This document shows positions 18,406-27,822 of a stretch of 64,000 nt of DNA, piece by piece (the stretch's first letter is position 1; the number at the start of each line of letters is the position of its first letter). Source of the stretch: Caballeronia sp. SBC1. Lineage in GTDB: Bacteria; Pseudomonadota; Gammaproteobacteria; Burkholderiales; Burkholderiaceae. The position numbers and the translations under genes are program-made. The stretch covers positions 1,426,001 to 1,490,000 of the forward strand of contig NZ_CP049157.1 of the NCBI RefSeq assembly GCF_011493005.1, written 5' to 3'. The notes beneath the pieces are model-generated. The model saw nothing but the letters and a program-made list of their open reading frames with translations, was not told where the DNA came from and made no database searches.

Positions 18406-19380
18406 ATGCCTGTTCTCTCGCTTGCCGATGTCTATCGCGCGCGTCGCCGCATTGAAGGGCGTGTGACACACACGCCGCTGCTCGCGTCGGCATCGCTGTC
18501 GCGGATCGCCGGCACAGAAGTCTATCTGAAGCTCGAAACCGTTCAGCCGACCGGCAGCTTCAAGCTGCGTGGCGCGACCAACGCGCTGGGCGACCTCGCT
18601 GAGCGCGGCATCAGAAAAGTAGTCACAGCATCGACGGGAAATCATGGACGTGCAATCGCGTACGCCGCGCGTGCGCTCGGCATGGAGGCGGCCGTGTGCA
18701 TGTCGGCGCTGGTGCCAAAGAACAAGGTCGATGCCGTCACGGCACTCGGCGCGCGTGTCGTGATCGCGGGCAGGAGTCAGGACGAAGCACAGGTGGAGGC
18801 GTTGCGTCTTGCCACTGAAGAAGGCTTCGCATTCGTCCCGCCTTTTGACAACCTCAATGTGATTGCCGGCCAGGCGACTATCGGCCTGGAGATCATGGAG
18901 TCCTTGCCGGATACGGCGTGCATTGTCGTGCCCTTGTCAGGCGGTGGCTTGTTTAGCGGCGTCGCGTTTGCCGCCAAGCGCATCCGTCCCAACGTCGCGA
19001 TGATCGGGGTGACCATGGAACGCGGCGCTGCGATGCACGCGAGTCTCGCGGCGGGGCGTCCAGTGCTAGTAGACGAAGTCGAGACGCTTGCGGATTCGCT
19101 CGGCGGTGGAATCGGTCTGGACAACGAACATACCTTCGCACTGACAAAAGAACTCGTCGATAGCGTCGTCCTGCTGGATGAAGCGTCCATAGCGCGCGGC
19201 ATCGTGCATGCGTATTGCGAAGAACGGTTGGTGATCGAAGGGGCGGCGGCGGTGGGCATTGCCGCGCTGCTCGATGGGCGTGTTGAGCGCAACAACGGTG
19301 AGCATGGTCCAGTCGTGCTGGTCATAAGCGGCGTCAATATTGATATCGGCGTTCATCGCCGGCTGATCCTGGAGGCTTGA
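18406..19380 (+). CDS. eutB: Hydroxyectoine utilization dehydratase EutB
   Basis: The 324-residue fold-type-II PLP enzyme is related to threonine dehydratase: the cofactor Lys53 sits in PTGSFKLRGA, the substrate loop is TASTGNHGRAIAYAA and the phosphate-binding glycine loop is PLSGGGLFSG. In hydroxyectoine breakdown it is proposed to act with EutC to convert the hydroxylated intermediate so that it can enter the ectoine route; that step is less firmly established than the Doe steps. The eutC ATG follows the stop after one base, so the two are co-translated. The ribosome site is weak. The label depends on context as well as sequence. Confidence 0.92.
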   Translation: MPVLSLADVYRARRRIEGRVTHTPLLASASLSRIAGTEVYLKLETVQPTGSFKLRGATNALGDLAERGIRKVVTASTGNHGRAIAYAARALGMEAAVCMSALVPKNKVDAVTALGARVVIAGRSQDEAQVEALRLATEEGFAFVPPFDNLNVIAGQATIGLEIMESLPDTACIVVPLSGGGLFSGVAFAAKRIRPNVAMIGVTMERGAAMHASLAAGRPVLVDEVETLADSLGGGIGLDNEHTFALTKELVDSVVLLDEASIARGIVHAYCEERLVIEGAAAVGIAALLDGRVERNNGEHGPVVLVISGVNIDIGVHRRLILEA

Positions 19381-19381
19381 C

Positions 19382-20374
19382 ATGTCCGCCATTACACTTC
19401 TCGGCGAGGCGCAACTACGCGCACTCGTACCACTCGATATCGCCGCGATCGATCAGATTGAATCTGCATTTCTTTCCCTCGCGACCGAAGCCGTCGCCAT
19501 GCCGCCGGTCCTTCGTCTCGATCTTCCCGAGCATGCTGGTGAAGTCGATGTAAAGACCGCGTGGCTGCCGCGTTTCGATAGTTTCGCCATCAAGGTCAGT
19601 CCCGGTTTCTTCAATAATCCCACTCTCGGTTTGCCGAGTCTCAATGGCCTCATGCTGGTGCTGTCGGCGCGCACCGGACTGACGGAGGCCGTGCTGCTCG
19701 ACAACGGTTATCTCACTGCGGTTCGCACCGCGGCGGCGGGCGCGGTCGCCGCGCGCTGGCTGGCACACAAGGACGCGAGACGTGTGGCCGTGATCGGGGC
19801 GGGCGAGCAGGCACATCTTCAGTTGGAGGCGGTGCGATTGGTTCGCGAGATCGACCATGTCACCGTCTGGGCGCGTGACATGGAGCGTGCGCGGAGCTTT
19901 GCGAAGGGGTTGCAAGACATCCGCTGCGAGGTCGCCGCCAGTGTGCATGAAGCGCTTGCGCACGCCGATATCGCCATTACGACCACGCCAAGCCGGAGCC
20001 CCCTCTTACACGTTGAGGACCTTCATCCAGGCTTGCATATCACCGCAATGGGATCTGACGCCGAACACAAGAATGAGCTGGCGCCGGCGGTTCTCGCCGC
20101 CGGTCGCTATATCTGCGACCGTCTTCAGCAAACGCGCATTCTCGGCGAGCTTCATCACGCGATTGAGGCGGGTGTGGTTGTAGAGGACGCCAGCTTTGCC
20201 GAGTTGGGACACGTCATTGGGGGCAGTCGCCCGGGGCGCACGCATGACGACGACATCACCGTCTGCGACTTGACCGGAACAGGTGCGCAGGACACAGCGA
20301 TCGCCGCGTTGGCGCTCCAACGCGCGCGTGCGCAAAACGCAGGGATCATCTTTAACAACGACGTGACGCTCTGA
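19382..20374 (+). CDS. eutC: EutC, ornithine cyclodeaminase-like enzyme of ectoine use
   Basis: The 330-residue protein is of the ornithine cyclodeaminase/mu-crystallin family: VDVKTAWLPRFDSFAIKVSPGF (substrate Lys), LTAVRTAAAGAVAARWLA and the NAD(P)-binding VAVIGAGEQAHLQLEAV, then ITTTPSRSPLL. It is one base from eutB and nine bases before doeA. EutC is assigned to the hydroxyectoine branch together with EutB; the family's classical reaction is an NAD-dependent internal redox deamination. True ornithine cyclodeaminase is the alternative reading from sequence alone, but the locus makes EutC far more likely. Confidence 0.92.
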   Translation: MSAITLLGEAQLRALVPLDIAAIDQIESAFLSLATEAVAMPPVLRLDLPEHAGEVDVKTAWLPRFDSFAIKVSPGFFNNPTLGLPSLNGLMLVLSARTGLTEAVLLDNGYLTAVRTAAAGAVAARWLAHKDARRVAVIGAGEQAHLQLEAVRLVREIDHVTVWARDMERARSFAKGLQDIRCEVAASVHEALAHADIAITTTPSRSPLLHVEDLHPGLHITAMGSDAEHKNELAPAVLAAGRYICDRLQQTRILGELHHAIEAGVVVEDASFAELGHVIGGSRPGRTHDDDITVCDLTGTGAQDTAIAALALQRARAQNAGIIFNNDVTL

Positions 20375-20383
20375 GAGGGGACG

Positions 20384-21622
20384 ATGTCATTCATGACGCA
20401 ACAAGCACAAGCACAAGAGCAAGCGAGACGTGCAACGGCACCCGCCGCACGGCTGTATTTCGAACCAAGCGAATTCGACGCGCGCATTGCCAAGACGCGG
20501 CGAGCGATGCAAAAAGCGGAGATCGATCTGCTGATCGTCTCTGACCCAACCAACATGAGCTGGCTCACCGGCTACGATGGCTGGTCGTTCTATGTGCACC
20601 AGTGCGTACTCTTGCCAATGGATGGCGAGCCGGTATGGTTTGGTCGTGGACAGGACGCGAACGGCGCGAAGCGCACCGTTTTCATGCATCACGACCAGAT
20701 AGTGGGCTACCCGGACCACTACGTGCAGTCACAAGTTCGGCATCCTATGGATTATCTGTCGCGTGAAGTGATCGCTGCACGCGGCTGGGATAAATGTCGA
20801 ATAGGCGTGGAGAAGGATAACTACTACTTCAGCGCCGCAGCGTACGCATCGTTGACGCACCATCTGCCGCAAGCAACATGGGTCGACGCCACGGCGCTCG
20901 TTAACTGGCAGCGGGCAATCAAGTCGCCGCGCGAGATCGAGTACATGCGCGTGGCCGCGCGGATTGTCGAGAAGATGCACGCACGTATTCTCGATCGGGT
21001 CGAGCCGGGCATGCGCAAGAGTGATCTTGTCGCGGAGATCTATTCGGCAGGCATCACCGGCGTGGAGGGTTATGGCGGCGACTATCCCGCGATCGTCCCT
21101 TTGCTGCCAACAGGGTCGGATGCCGCCGCGCCGCACCTGACCTGGGACGACTCGGAGTTCACTTCGAACGCAGGAACGTTCTTCGAGATTGCTGGCTGCT
21201 TCAAGCGGTATCACTGTCCTCAATCGCGCACGGTTTATCTCGGCCGTCCGCCGCAACATTTCATCGATGCAGAAAAGGCCGTAGTGGAGGGCATAGAAGC
21301 AGGACTCGCGGCAGCGAAGCCCGGCAATCTTTGCGAAGACATTGCCAACGCGTTTTTTGCGGTGCTGCGCAAATCCGGTATTGAGAAGGACAGCCGCTGC
21401 GGTTATCCGATCGGTGCGAGTTACCCGCCCGACTGGGGCGAGCGCACGATGAGCCTGCGCCCGGGGGACAAGACGGTCCTCGAACCCGGCATGACGTTTC
21501 ACTTCATGCCGGGGCTGTGGCTCGACGACTGGGGCCTGGAAATCACGGAAAGCATCCTGATTACCGGCACGGGCGTGGAGACGTTCTGCAATACGCCTCG
21601 GCAATTGTTCGTGAAGGAGTAG
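20384..21622 (+). CDS. doeA: Ectoine hydrolase DoeA (EutD)
   Basis: The 412-residue protein of the creatinase/aminopeptidase P (M24) family has an N-terminal creatinase domain (LIVSDPTNMSWLTGYDGWSFYVHQ) and a C-terminal pita-bread domain (from about residue 180; VAARIVEKMHARILDRVEPG, GYPIGASYPPDWGE, LEPGMTFHFMPG). DoeA opens the ectoine ring to N-alpha-acetyl-L-2,4-diaminobutyrate. As in creatinase-like members, the usual five metal ligands of true M24 peptidases are not all evident. It sits between eutC and doeB; the doeB ATG follows after two bases. Confidence 0.94.
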   Translation: MSFMTQQAQAQEQARRATAPAARLYFEPSEFDARIAKTRRAMQKAEIDLLIVSDPTNMSWLTGYDGWSFYVHQCVLLPMDGEPVWFGRGQDANGAKRTVFMHHDQIVGYPDHYVQSQVRHPMDYLSREVIAARGWDKCRIGVEKDNYYFSAAAYASLTHHLPQATWVDATALVNWQRAIKSPREIEYMRVAARIVEKMHARILDRVEPGMRKSDLVAEIYSAGITGVEGYGGDYPAIVPLLPTGSDAAAPHLTWDDSEFTSNAGTFFEIAGCFKRYHCPQSRTVYLGRPPQHFIDAEKAVVEGIEAGLAAAKPGNLCEDIANAFFAVLRKSGIEKDSRCGYPIGASYPPDWGERTMSLRPGDKTVLEPGMTFHFMPGLWLDDWGLEITESILITGTGVETFCNTPRQLFVKE

Positions 21623-21624
21623 CA

Positions 21625-22665
21625 ATGCGTGCGTCACCCATTACACCGACGGTGGATCTGGCAGCCGTCGGCGAGCAGCACGGATTCCTCAAGCTGCCGT
21701 ATTCCCGCGACGATTCGGCGTGGGGCGCCATCATGATTCCCATCGCTGTGATCCAGCGCGGCGAGGGGCCGACTGTGCTCCTGACGGGCGGCAATCATGG
21801 CGACGAATACGAAGGGCCGATCGCTCTGTCCAAGCTTGCATCAACCCTCAAGGCAAGCGATGTCACCGGGCGCGTGATTGTCGTGCCCTTCATGAACTAT
21901 CCGGCGTTCAAGGCTGGTAAGCGCACCTCGTCGGTAGACTCCGGCAACCTCAACCGGAGTTTTCCTGGGAAGCCGGACGGCACCGTCACCGAGAAGATAG
22001 CGGACTATTTCCAGCGCCATTTGTTGCCCATCTCTGACTACGTGCTCGATATTCACGCAGGTGGCCGCACGCTGGATTTCCTGCCGTTTGCTGCCATTCA
22101 CGTATTGAATGACGCGCAACAGCAGGCGCGTTGCGAAGCCGCGATGCGTGCGTTCGGCGCGCCTTACTCCATGCGCATGCTGGAACTGGATAGCGTTGGA
22201 TTGTTCGATTCCGCCGTGGAAGAAGCGGGGAAGGTGTTCGTTTCCACTGAACTGGGCGGCGGCGGAACCGCGACGGCTGCAAGCGTGGCGATTGCCGAGC
22301 GGGGTGTGTACGGCTTTCTCGCGCATGCGGGTGTTATCGACCGGGAAGGGATATCCCCACGCGACGACCTGCGGGGCAACAACCGCACGACGACGCTGCT
22401 GGACATGCCGGACGGCACTTGCTACACCACCAGCGAGCATAGCGGCCTGCTCGAAATGTGTCGTCATCTGGGCAACTTTGTTGAAGAGGGCGAGGTGCTG
22501 GCCCGTATCTACGACGCTACGCGTACCGGTGCGGCCGCCGTTGAATATGTGGCGCGGCGGAGTGGCTTGCTGGCCGCGCGGCACTTTCCGGGTCTGGTGC
22601 AGATCGGCGATACGGTCGCGGTGGTCGCCGATGTGGTGGAAGGCCATATTCCGGTGGTCGTCTGA
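21625..22665 (+). CDS. doeB: N-alpha-acetyl-L-2,4-diaminobutyrate deacetylase DoeB
   Basis: Start MRASPITPTVD at 21625 has a GAAGGAG site and gives 346 residues; the frame also runs upstream inside doeA. It belongs to the succinylglutamate desuccinylase/aspartoacylase zinc family (M14-like): GGNHGDEYEGP supplies His58 and Glu61 and DIHAGG supplies His144, with ELGGGGTATAAS further on. It removes the acetyl group from N-alpha-acetyl-diaminobutyrate to give L-2,4-diaminobutyrate. The position directly behind doeA and two bases before doeX matches known ectoine clusters. Confidence 0.94.
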   Translation: MRASPITPTVDLAAVGEQHGFLKLPYSRDDSAWGAIMIPIAVIQRGEGPTVLLTGGNHGDEYEGPIALSKLASTLKASDVTGRVIVVPFMNYPAFKAGKRTSSVDSGNLNRSFPGKPDGTVTEKIADYFQRHLLPISDYVLDIHAGGRTLDFLPFAAIHVLNDAQQQARCEAAMRAFGAPYSMRMLELDSVGLFDSAVEEAGKVFVSTELGGGGTATAASVAIAERGVYGFLAHAGVIDREGISPRDDLRGNNRTTTLLDMPDGTCYTTSEHSGLLEMCRHLGNFVEEGEVLARIYDATRTGAAAVEYVARRSGLLAARHFPGLVQIGDTVAVVADVVEGHIPVVV

Positions 22666-22667
22666 TC

Positions 22668-23138
22668 GTGATCAAGCTCGACCGCTATGACATCGCCATC
22701 CTGCGAATACTTGCGCGTGATGGGCGCATCACGAAATCGCGGCTCGCCGAGGAGGTGAACCTGTCGATTTCTCCTGCGTGGGAACGCGTGCGCAAGCTGG
22801 AGGAAAGCGGTGTTATCAATGGGTATCGGGCGGAACTCGATTGGGTGGGCGCCGTCAAGGCGAGCCGGATTGTGGTCGAAGTGACGCTGGCAAAACACAC
22901 CGCGCACGACATGCGGCGCTTCGAGGACCGCGTGCTGGCCGCGCCGGAGGTAACGCAGTGTTATGCGACCGGCGGTGGCGTGGACTATGTGCTGCATGTG
23001 GTATCGCGCGATATCGATCATTACCAGCGCTTCATTGACTCCCTGTTGATGGATGAAATCGGGATCGAGCGCTACTTCACGTACATCGTCACGAAGGTCG
23101 TGAAGAACATGCCGGACAGCGTTCCGGACTGGGAATAA
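22668..23138 (+). CDS. doeX: DoeX, Lrp/AsnC-family regulator
   Basis: The 156-residue regulator begins with GTG two bases after doeB. The N-terminal helix-turn-helix (LDRYDIAILRILARDGRITKSRLAEEVNLSISPAWERVRKLEESGVI) is followed by the RAM ligand domain (VVEVTLAKHTAHDMRRFEDRV ... VTQCYATGGGVDYVLHVVSRD). AsnC-type regulators are regular members of ectoine catabolic loci, where DoeX has been reported to bind DNA near the operon. It is followed by a 122-base gap before doeC, the largest gap in the operon and a possible place for an internal promoter. Confidence 0.92.
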   Translation: MIKLDRYDIAILRILARDGRITKSRLAEEVNLSISPAWERVRKLEESGVINGYRAELDWVGAVKASRIVVEVTLAKHTAHDMRRFEDRVLAAPEVTQCYATGGGVDYVLHVVSRDIDHYQRFIDSLLMDEIGIERYFTYIVTKVVKNMPDSVPDWE

Positions 23139-23260
23139 GGAAAACTCGCGAGAAGGACCCGCAGGACAGAAAAAACGTCACGCATGGCGGGCCACATCGA
23201 AAAAATCATGCGGCGGCGAGGAAGAAAATGGACGTCATACAGTGCAATCAGGAGCCTCTC

Positions 23261-24739
23261 ATGTTGCTGGGTCATCCCGTTCTTTTCAAGTCGCTTTGTT
23301 ATGTCGATGGCCGCTGGATTCATAGCGACAGCGCGGCAACCATCGCCGTGCAGAATCCCGCCGACCAGGAAGTGATTGGTCACGTGCCCATGCTGGATCG
23401 CTCGCAAATAGAAGCAGCAGTCAGCGCCGCACACCGCGCATACGAATCCTGGCGATGGGTGCCGCAAGAACGCCGCAGCGCGATCCTGCTGCGCTGGCAC
23501 GAACTGATCCTGCGCCATCAACACGATCTGGCCGGCATTTTGTCGCTGGAACAAGGCAAGCCTTTGGCTGAATCAAGGGGGGAAATTGCCTACGCGGCGA
23601 GCTTCGTCGAGTGGTACGCCAATGACGCAAAACGCCTCTGCGGCCGCACGATTCCCACGCATATCAACGGTGCCCACCTCGGCACGGTCATGGAGCCGGT
23701 CGGCGTCGCCGCGCTTATCACGCCGTGGAATTTCCCGGTTGCAATGATCACCCGCAAGGCGGCTGCCGCGCTTGCGGCGGGTTGCACGGCAATCGTCAAG
23801 CCCGCGCACGAAACCCCGTTCTCGGCGCTTGCGCTGGCGCAACTGGCGGAAGAAGCGGGCTTTCCTGCCGGCGTATTCAACGTCGTACTGGGGGAGCCGC
23901 AAATGGCGATGGAAACACTGGTACGCGATGGTCGCGTGCGGGCGGTCAGCTTCACAGGATCTACTCGTGTAGGTGGCCTCGTCGCGCGCGCGGCCGCCGA
24001 ATCCGGCATCAAGAAACTGGCGCTGGAACTCGGCGGCAATGCGCCGTTCATCGTCACGGAAGACGCTGATCTCGATCAGGCCGTCAAAGTGGCCATCGGT
24101 GCGAAATTCCAGACGTCGGGACAGGATTGTTGCGCGGCGAACCGCATCTTCGTGGCCGCGCCGCTGTATGAACAGTTTGTTCATCAATACAGCGAAGCGG
24201 TGCGCGCATTGAAGGTGGGACCAGCCTTCGAAGCGAGCGTGGAAGTGGGACCGCTGATGCATCAGGCCGCGTTCGATACCACCGCCGAGCGTGTGGCCGA
24301 CGCGCGGGCGAAGGGCGCGCGCATTACCGTGGGCGGCCAGGCGCATGCGCTCGGCGGGTGGTTCTTCGAGCCGACCGTTGTGGCCGACGCCGCGCCCGGC
24401 ATGCGTATTTACGATGAAGAGAACTTCGCGCCAACATCAGCCATATCGTCGTTCAACACGCTGGATGAGGTGGTGTCCAAAGCCAACGACACCGAGCACG
24501 GGCTGGCTGCTTACATCTGCGCCACGCGCATGGACACGATCTTTCAACTGGTGCGCCGGCTCGACTTCGCAATGATCTCGGTCAACGGCGTCAAGTTCAC
24601 CGGCGCGCCGATCCCGTTCGGCGGCATGAAGGCGTCGGGCCTCGGCCGCGAAGGGGGATCGGAGGGTTTCGAGCCGTTCGTCGAAACCAAATATTTTTGC
24701 CTCGGCAACCTCGGCTTGCCGCTCAGCGTCACGGCCTGA
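23261..24739 (+). CDS. doeC: Aspartate-semialdehyde dehydrogenase DoeC (SSADH-like)
   Basis: I prefer ATG 23261 (MLLGHPVLFKSLCYVDGRW): AGGAG lies seven bases before it and it matches the start of succinate-semialdehyde dehydrogenases; ATG 23228 is also possible. The 492-residue enzyme has ITPWNFPVAMITRK, the FTGSTRVGG cofactor loop, the general base in LELGGNAP and catalytic Cys290 in SGQDCCAANR. In this pathway it oxidises L-aspartate beta-semialdehyde, made by DoeD, to aspartate. A second cysteine directly follows the catalytic one. Confidence 0.92.
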   Translation: MLLGHPVLFKSLCYVDGRWIHSDSAATIAVQNPADQEVIGHVPMLDRSQIEAAVSAAHRAYESWRWVPQERRSAILLRWHELILRHQHDLAGILSLEQGKPLAESRGEIAYAASFVEWYANDAKRLCGRTIPTHINGAHLGTVMEPVGVAALITPWNFPVAMITRKAAAALAAGCTAIVKPAHETPFSALALAQLAEEAGFPAGVFNVVLGEPQMAMETLVRDGRVRAVSFTGSTRVGGLVARAAAESGIKKLALELGGNAPFIVTEDADLDQAVKVAIGAKFQTSGQDCCAANRIFVAAPLYEQFVHQYSEAVRALKVGPAFEASVEVGPLMHQAAFDTTAERVADARAKGARITVGGQAHALGGWFFEPTVVADAAPGMRIYDEENFAPTSAISSFNTLDEVVSKANDTEHGLAAYICATRMDTIFQLVRRLDFAMISVNGVKFTGAPIPFGGMKASGLGREGGSEGFEPFVETKYFCLGNLGLPLSVTA

Positions 24740-24777
24740 TCGAATGACACGAATGACAGGAATTTAAGGAGCAACTC

Positions 24778-26163
24778 ATGACACAGCAACTCGAGCAACT
24801 GTTCAACGAAGACCGTGCACACTTCATGCACCCGTCGACCCATGCGCATGATCACGCCAGTGGCGCTCTGCCCGGCAAGATCATTCGGGGAGCGAAAGGT
24901 ATTCGCATAGAGGATCACGAGGGGAAGAGTTATATAGACGCCTTCGCAGGTTTGTACTGCGTGAACATTGGCTATGGCCGTACCGAAGTGGCCGATGCAA
25001 TCTACGAGCAAGCCAAAAAGCTGGCGTATTACCACACCTATGTGGGCCATTCCACCGACACCATCATTGAGCTGTCGTCGCGGATTATCGACTGGGCGCC
25101 GGCGGGAATGAAGAAGGTTTATTACGGCATGTCCGGTTCGGACGCTAACGAAACACAGATCAAGATCGTCTGGTATTACAACAACGTCTTGGGCCGTCCA
25201 AACAAGAAGAAGATCATTTCACGTCAGCGTGGTTATCATGGCTCGGGCATTGTCACGGGCAGCCTGACCGGGCTGCCGAGCTTCCATCAGCATTTCGATT
25301 TGCCGATCGATCGCGTGAAGCATACGGTCTGTCCGCACTGGTACCGGCAGGCGCCGGCCGGCATGAACGAAACGCAGTTTGTTGCGTATTGCGTGGAGGA
25401 GCTTGAGAAGCTGATCGCGCGCGAGGGCGCCGAGACCATCGCGGCTTTCATTGGCGAACCGGTCATGGGAACAGGCGGCATCATCGCGCCGCCGGAAGGT
25501 TATTGGGCCGCGATCCAGCAGGTACTGAAGAAGCACGACATCTTGCTGATCTCCGATGAAGTGGTGTGCGGCTTCGGCCGGCTCGGGTCGAAAATGGGCG
25601 CGCAGCACTACGGCATGCTGCCGGACCTGATCACCGTCGCGAAGGGTCTCACGAGCGCTTATGCGCCGCTGTCGGGCGTGATTGTGGGTGAGCGGGTCTG
25701 GGACGTGATCGAGAAGGGTTCGCAGGAACATGGCGCAATGGGACACGGCTGGACTTATTCGGGCCACCCTATTTGCGCGGCAGCGGCCATCGCGAATCTG
25801 GACATTCTCGAGCGTGAGAACCTCACGCAGAACGCGGCTGACGTTGGCGCTTATCTAGGCGCGCAATTGCATGCTGCGTTTGACCAGCATCCGCTAGTGG
25901 GTGAAGTCCGTCAGACCGGCATGCTGGCCGCGCTTGAATTCATGGCGGACAAGCCAGGCCGCCAGCCCTTTGACGCAGCGTTGAAGGTCGGGCCAAAGGT
26001 CTCGGCGGCCGCATTGCGGCGCGGGGTGATCGCGCGTGCCATGCCGCACGGCGATATTCTCGGCTTCGCGCCGCCGCTCGTGACCACGCGGGCAGACGTG
26101 GACGAGATCGTTGGTATCGTGCGCGAAGCGGTGGATGAAGTCGCTACGCAGACGATCGCGTAA
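24778..26163 (+). CDS. doeD: L-2,4-diaminobutyrate transaminase DoeD
   Basis: The 461-residue class III omega-aminotransferase is preceded by AAGGAG. Landmarks are YYGMSGSDANETQIK (cofactor phosphate loop), RGYHGSG, FIGEPVMGTGG, ISDEVVCGFGRLG (cofactor Asp) and the pyridoxal lysine Lys289 in TVAKGLTSAY. It transfers the 4-amino group of diaminobutyrate to an oxo acid, giving aspartate beta-semialdehyde for DoeC. It is the last gene of the operon, followed by a clear terminator at 26222. Related class III enzymes act on beta-alanine or putrescine, but the locus settles the role. Confidence 0.93.
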   Translation: MTQQLEQLFNEDRAHFMHPSTHAHDHASGALPGKIIRGAKGIRIEDHEGKSYIDAFAGLYCVNIGYGRTEVADAIYEQAKKLAYYHTYVGHSTDTIIELSSRIIDWAPAGMKKVYYGMSGSDANETQIKIVWYYNNVLGRPNKKKIISRQRGYHGSGIVTGSLTGLPSFHQHFDLPIDRVKHTVCPHWYRQAPAGMNETQFVAYCVEELEKLIAREGAETIAAFIGEPVMGTGGIIAPPEGYWAAIQQVLKKHDILLISDEVVCGFGRLGSKMGAQHYGMLPDLITVAKGLTSAYAPLSGVIVGERVWDVIEKGSQEHGAMGHGWTYSGHPICAAAAIANLDILERENLTQNAADVGAYLGAQLHAAFDQHPLVGEVRQTGMLAALEFMADKPGRQPFDAALKVGPKVSAAALRRGVIARAMPHGDILGFAPPLVTTRADVDEIVGIVREAVDEVATQTIA

Positions 26164-26221
26164 CGTTGCATCAGGTCGCATAAGGTCGTATCACGCTCTC
26201 GTCGGGCGTCAAGGAATCAGG

Positions 26222-26259
26222 CCGCCGGCTTTATCTGAACTGACCCCGGCGGTTTTTTT
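26222..26259 (+). terminator. Intrinsic terminator of the eut-doe operon
   Basis: A 7-bp GC stem (CCGCCGG/CCGGCGG) is followed immediately by seven T residues, 59 bases after the doeD stop. Three near-copies of CGTCCCGCTT follow directly. Confidence 0.8.
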
Positions 26260-26395
26260 CGTCCCGCTTCGTCCCGCTTCGTCCCGCCAATGCAGACCCG
26301 GCCGAGGCAATTACATTCGCCGCAATCAAGCCACGCTCCATTGCAACGCAGCATTCAAGGACCACGCCGCGCGTCCCACGGCTAGCACATTTCTC

Positions 26396-26683
26396 TCAAT
26401 CTTCTGGATTGGCGATATCACTGGCGACTATCTGTTCGCCGCGCATGACTGCCGCCTCGCGCGCCTCTTCTCGCGACGGGTACGGTCCAAGCACCGGCGC
26501 TCCCTGGAACGGGAACAATAATCGGCCGTCTGTTTTTCTAATAACCTTTAGCGTTCCTACAAACAATCCGCCAGCGTTGATCTGATACGACGCGTATACC
26601 GCGAAGTCTTCAGGGCGCATGCGTTCACCTGATCCCCGGCTTTGTAGCTGGGTCATGGATAAGACAATTTTCGGCTTTTTCAT
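26396..26683 (-). CDS. Conserved small protein, DUF6723-like
   Basis: The 95-residue soluble protein has the sequence pattern DFAVYASYQINAGGLFVGTL, then KVIRKTDGRLLFPF and GPYPSREEAREAAVMRG. This resembles a family of small Burkholderia proteins (I believe DUF6723) of unknown function. It begins at an ATG with a weak ribosome site; an internal ATG at residue 22 (MRPEDF) is a possible alternative. It has no signal peptide or membrane segment. It sits alone between the ectoine operon terminator and a DUF421 gene. Confidence 0.75.
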   Translation of the reverse strand: MKKPKIVLSMTQLQSRGSGERMRPEDFAVYASYQINAGGLFVGTLKVIRKTDGRLLFPFQGAPVLGPYPSREEAREAAVMRGEQIVASDIANPED

Positions 26684-27085
26684 GGCGCTTTACGTGTTTC
26701 AATCGTACCTGTAAACAGGCGTGGCGTATGTCCAGCCGAGCGCGGAAGCGGTCGATTTTTCCTGTTCGGGGGACATCACGACGTTCGCTAAAATTGCACA
26801 GCACCTGACGTTCAGCAATTACCGGTCCGCACTCGCAGCACGCTTCTTGCGGGGGAGTCGGTGCTCGCGGGGTGACGGTGGGCGACGAAATGACGGTGGG
26901 CAACATCGGGTCTGGCGTTCTTCATTTGTTCGGAATCCACGCTATCTGGACGAGCGCGGCATGCCGCATGACATGAAGGCGACTGATCCGTGAACGCCAA
27001 GCCGGCGAACCCGTGCCAGCATCCGTGACACCCGGGTGTGCCCGGCTCATGAGAAACCATGCCCTTAGACAAGAAAGGAAAGCAC
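26684..27085. other. Gene-free spacer
   Basis: About 400 bases separate two divergent small genes. I see no conserved frame, RNA gene or strong hairpin here; the plus-strand frame at 26721-26993 has no family resemblance. Confidence 0.45.
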
Positions 27086-27583
27086 ATGGACGCCTTCATC
27101 GCAGTGTTCGGCAGCGGCCAAGACCTCGATTCGCTGCAGATGGCAGCTCGCGCGATAGCGACCTTCATTGGCGCACTGATCTGTATTCGAATCTCCGGCC
27201 GGCGTTCATTCGGCCAGCGCTCTCCGTTCGATTATGTTGTCGCCATACTGCTTGGCGCGACGCTGAGCCGCGTGATCGTGGGTGCGTCTCCCGCAGTCCC
27301 AACGGTGGTCGCCTCGCTGGCCATTGTCGTGCTGCATCGTGTGCTTGCATGGGGCTGTCTGCATTCTCCGACGCTGGAGCGGCTGGTGGGCGGCGCCGAA
27401 CGAGAGCTGTATCGGGACGGCTGCTTCAACGAGAAGCAGATGTCCGCCGCGCTTATTACGCGAACCGATTTATTCGAAACGGCGCGGCAGCAACTAGGCG
27501 CCGACGACCTGTCCGGGGTGCGCGCAGCTACGCTCGAACGCAATGGAGAGATCAGCCTGATCCGCGACAACGACGCCCTATAG
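27086..27583 (+). CDS. DUF421 (YetF-like) membrane protein
   Basis: The ATG at 27086 (MDAFIAVFGSG) follows an AAGGAAAG site; the frame is open from 27059. The 165-residue protein has three N-terminal membrane helices (residues about 15-35, 50-68 and 72-90). The family mark RISGRRSFGQRSPFDYVVAILLGATLSRVIVG lies between the first two. A soluble YetF-type domain follows (ERELYRDGCFNEKQMSAALITRTDLFETARQQ ... LERNGEISLI). YetF/YcaP proteins are inner-membrane proteins of unknown function. The length fits the single-domain form. It is followed by a 239-base spacer with nothing evident and then the hybrid kinase. Confidence 0.88.
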   Translation: MDAFIAVFGSGQDLDSLQMAARAIATFIGALICIRISGRRSFGQRSPFDYVVAILLGATLSRVIVGASPAVPTVVASLAIVVLHRVLAWGCLHSPTLERLVGGAERELYRDGCFNEKQMSAALITRTDLFETARQQLGADDLSGVRAATLERNGEISLIRDNDAL

Positions 27584-27822
27584 CGTAGCTTGCGAGGTTC
27601 GGGCTCGCCAGAACAGAGGTCGCGAAAGACGGGGCCAGAGAAGTACAGCGAGCAAGAATCGTCCCCGGGAGTTGCGCTCCAGGCGTGTGTGCGGGAAGCC
27701 TCGGCTGCGCTCTACGAGTGGGGGATTTTGGAAGGTAAAATGGCCGCCTATCTACTGACGTTTCAAACTCTGCGACGCTTACGTGCGTCGTGCGGTTGGG
27801 CGTTGCTTATCTATCCCCGCAC

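Noticed and set aside
26260..26289. Three tandem CGTCCCGCTT-like units after the doeD terminator
   Set aside because: Too short to call more than a chance or slippage repeat.
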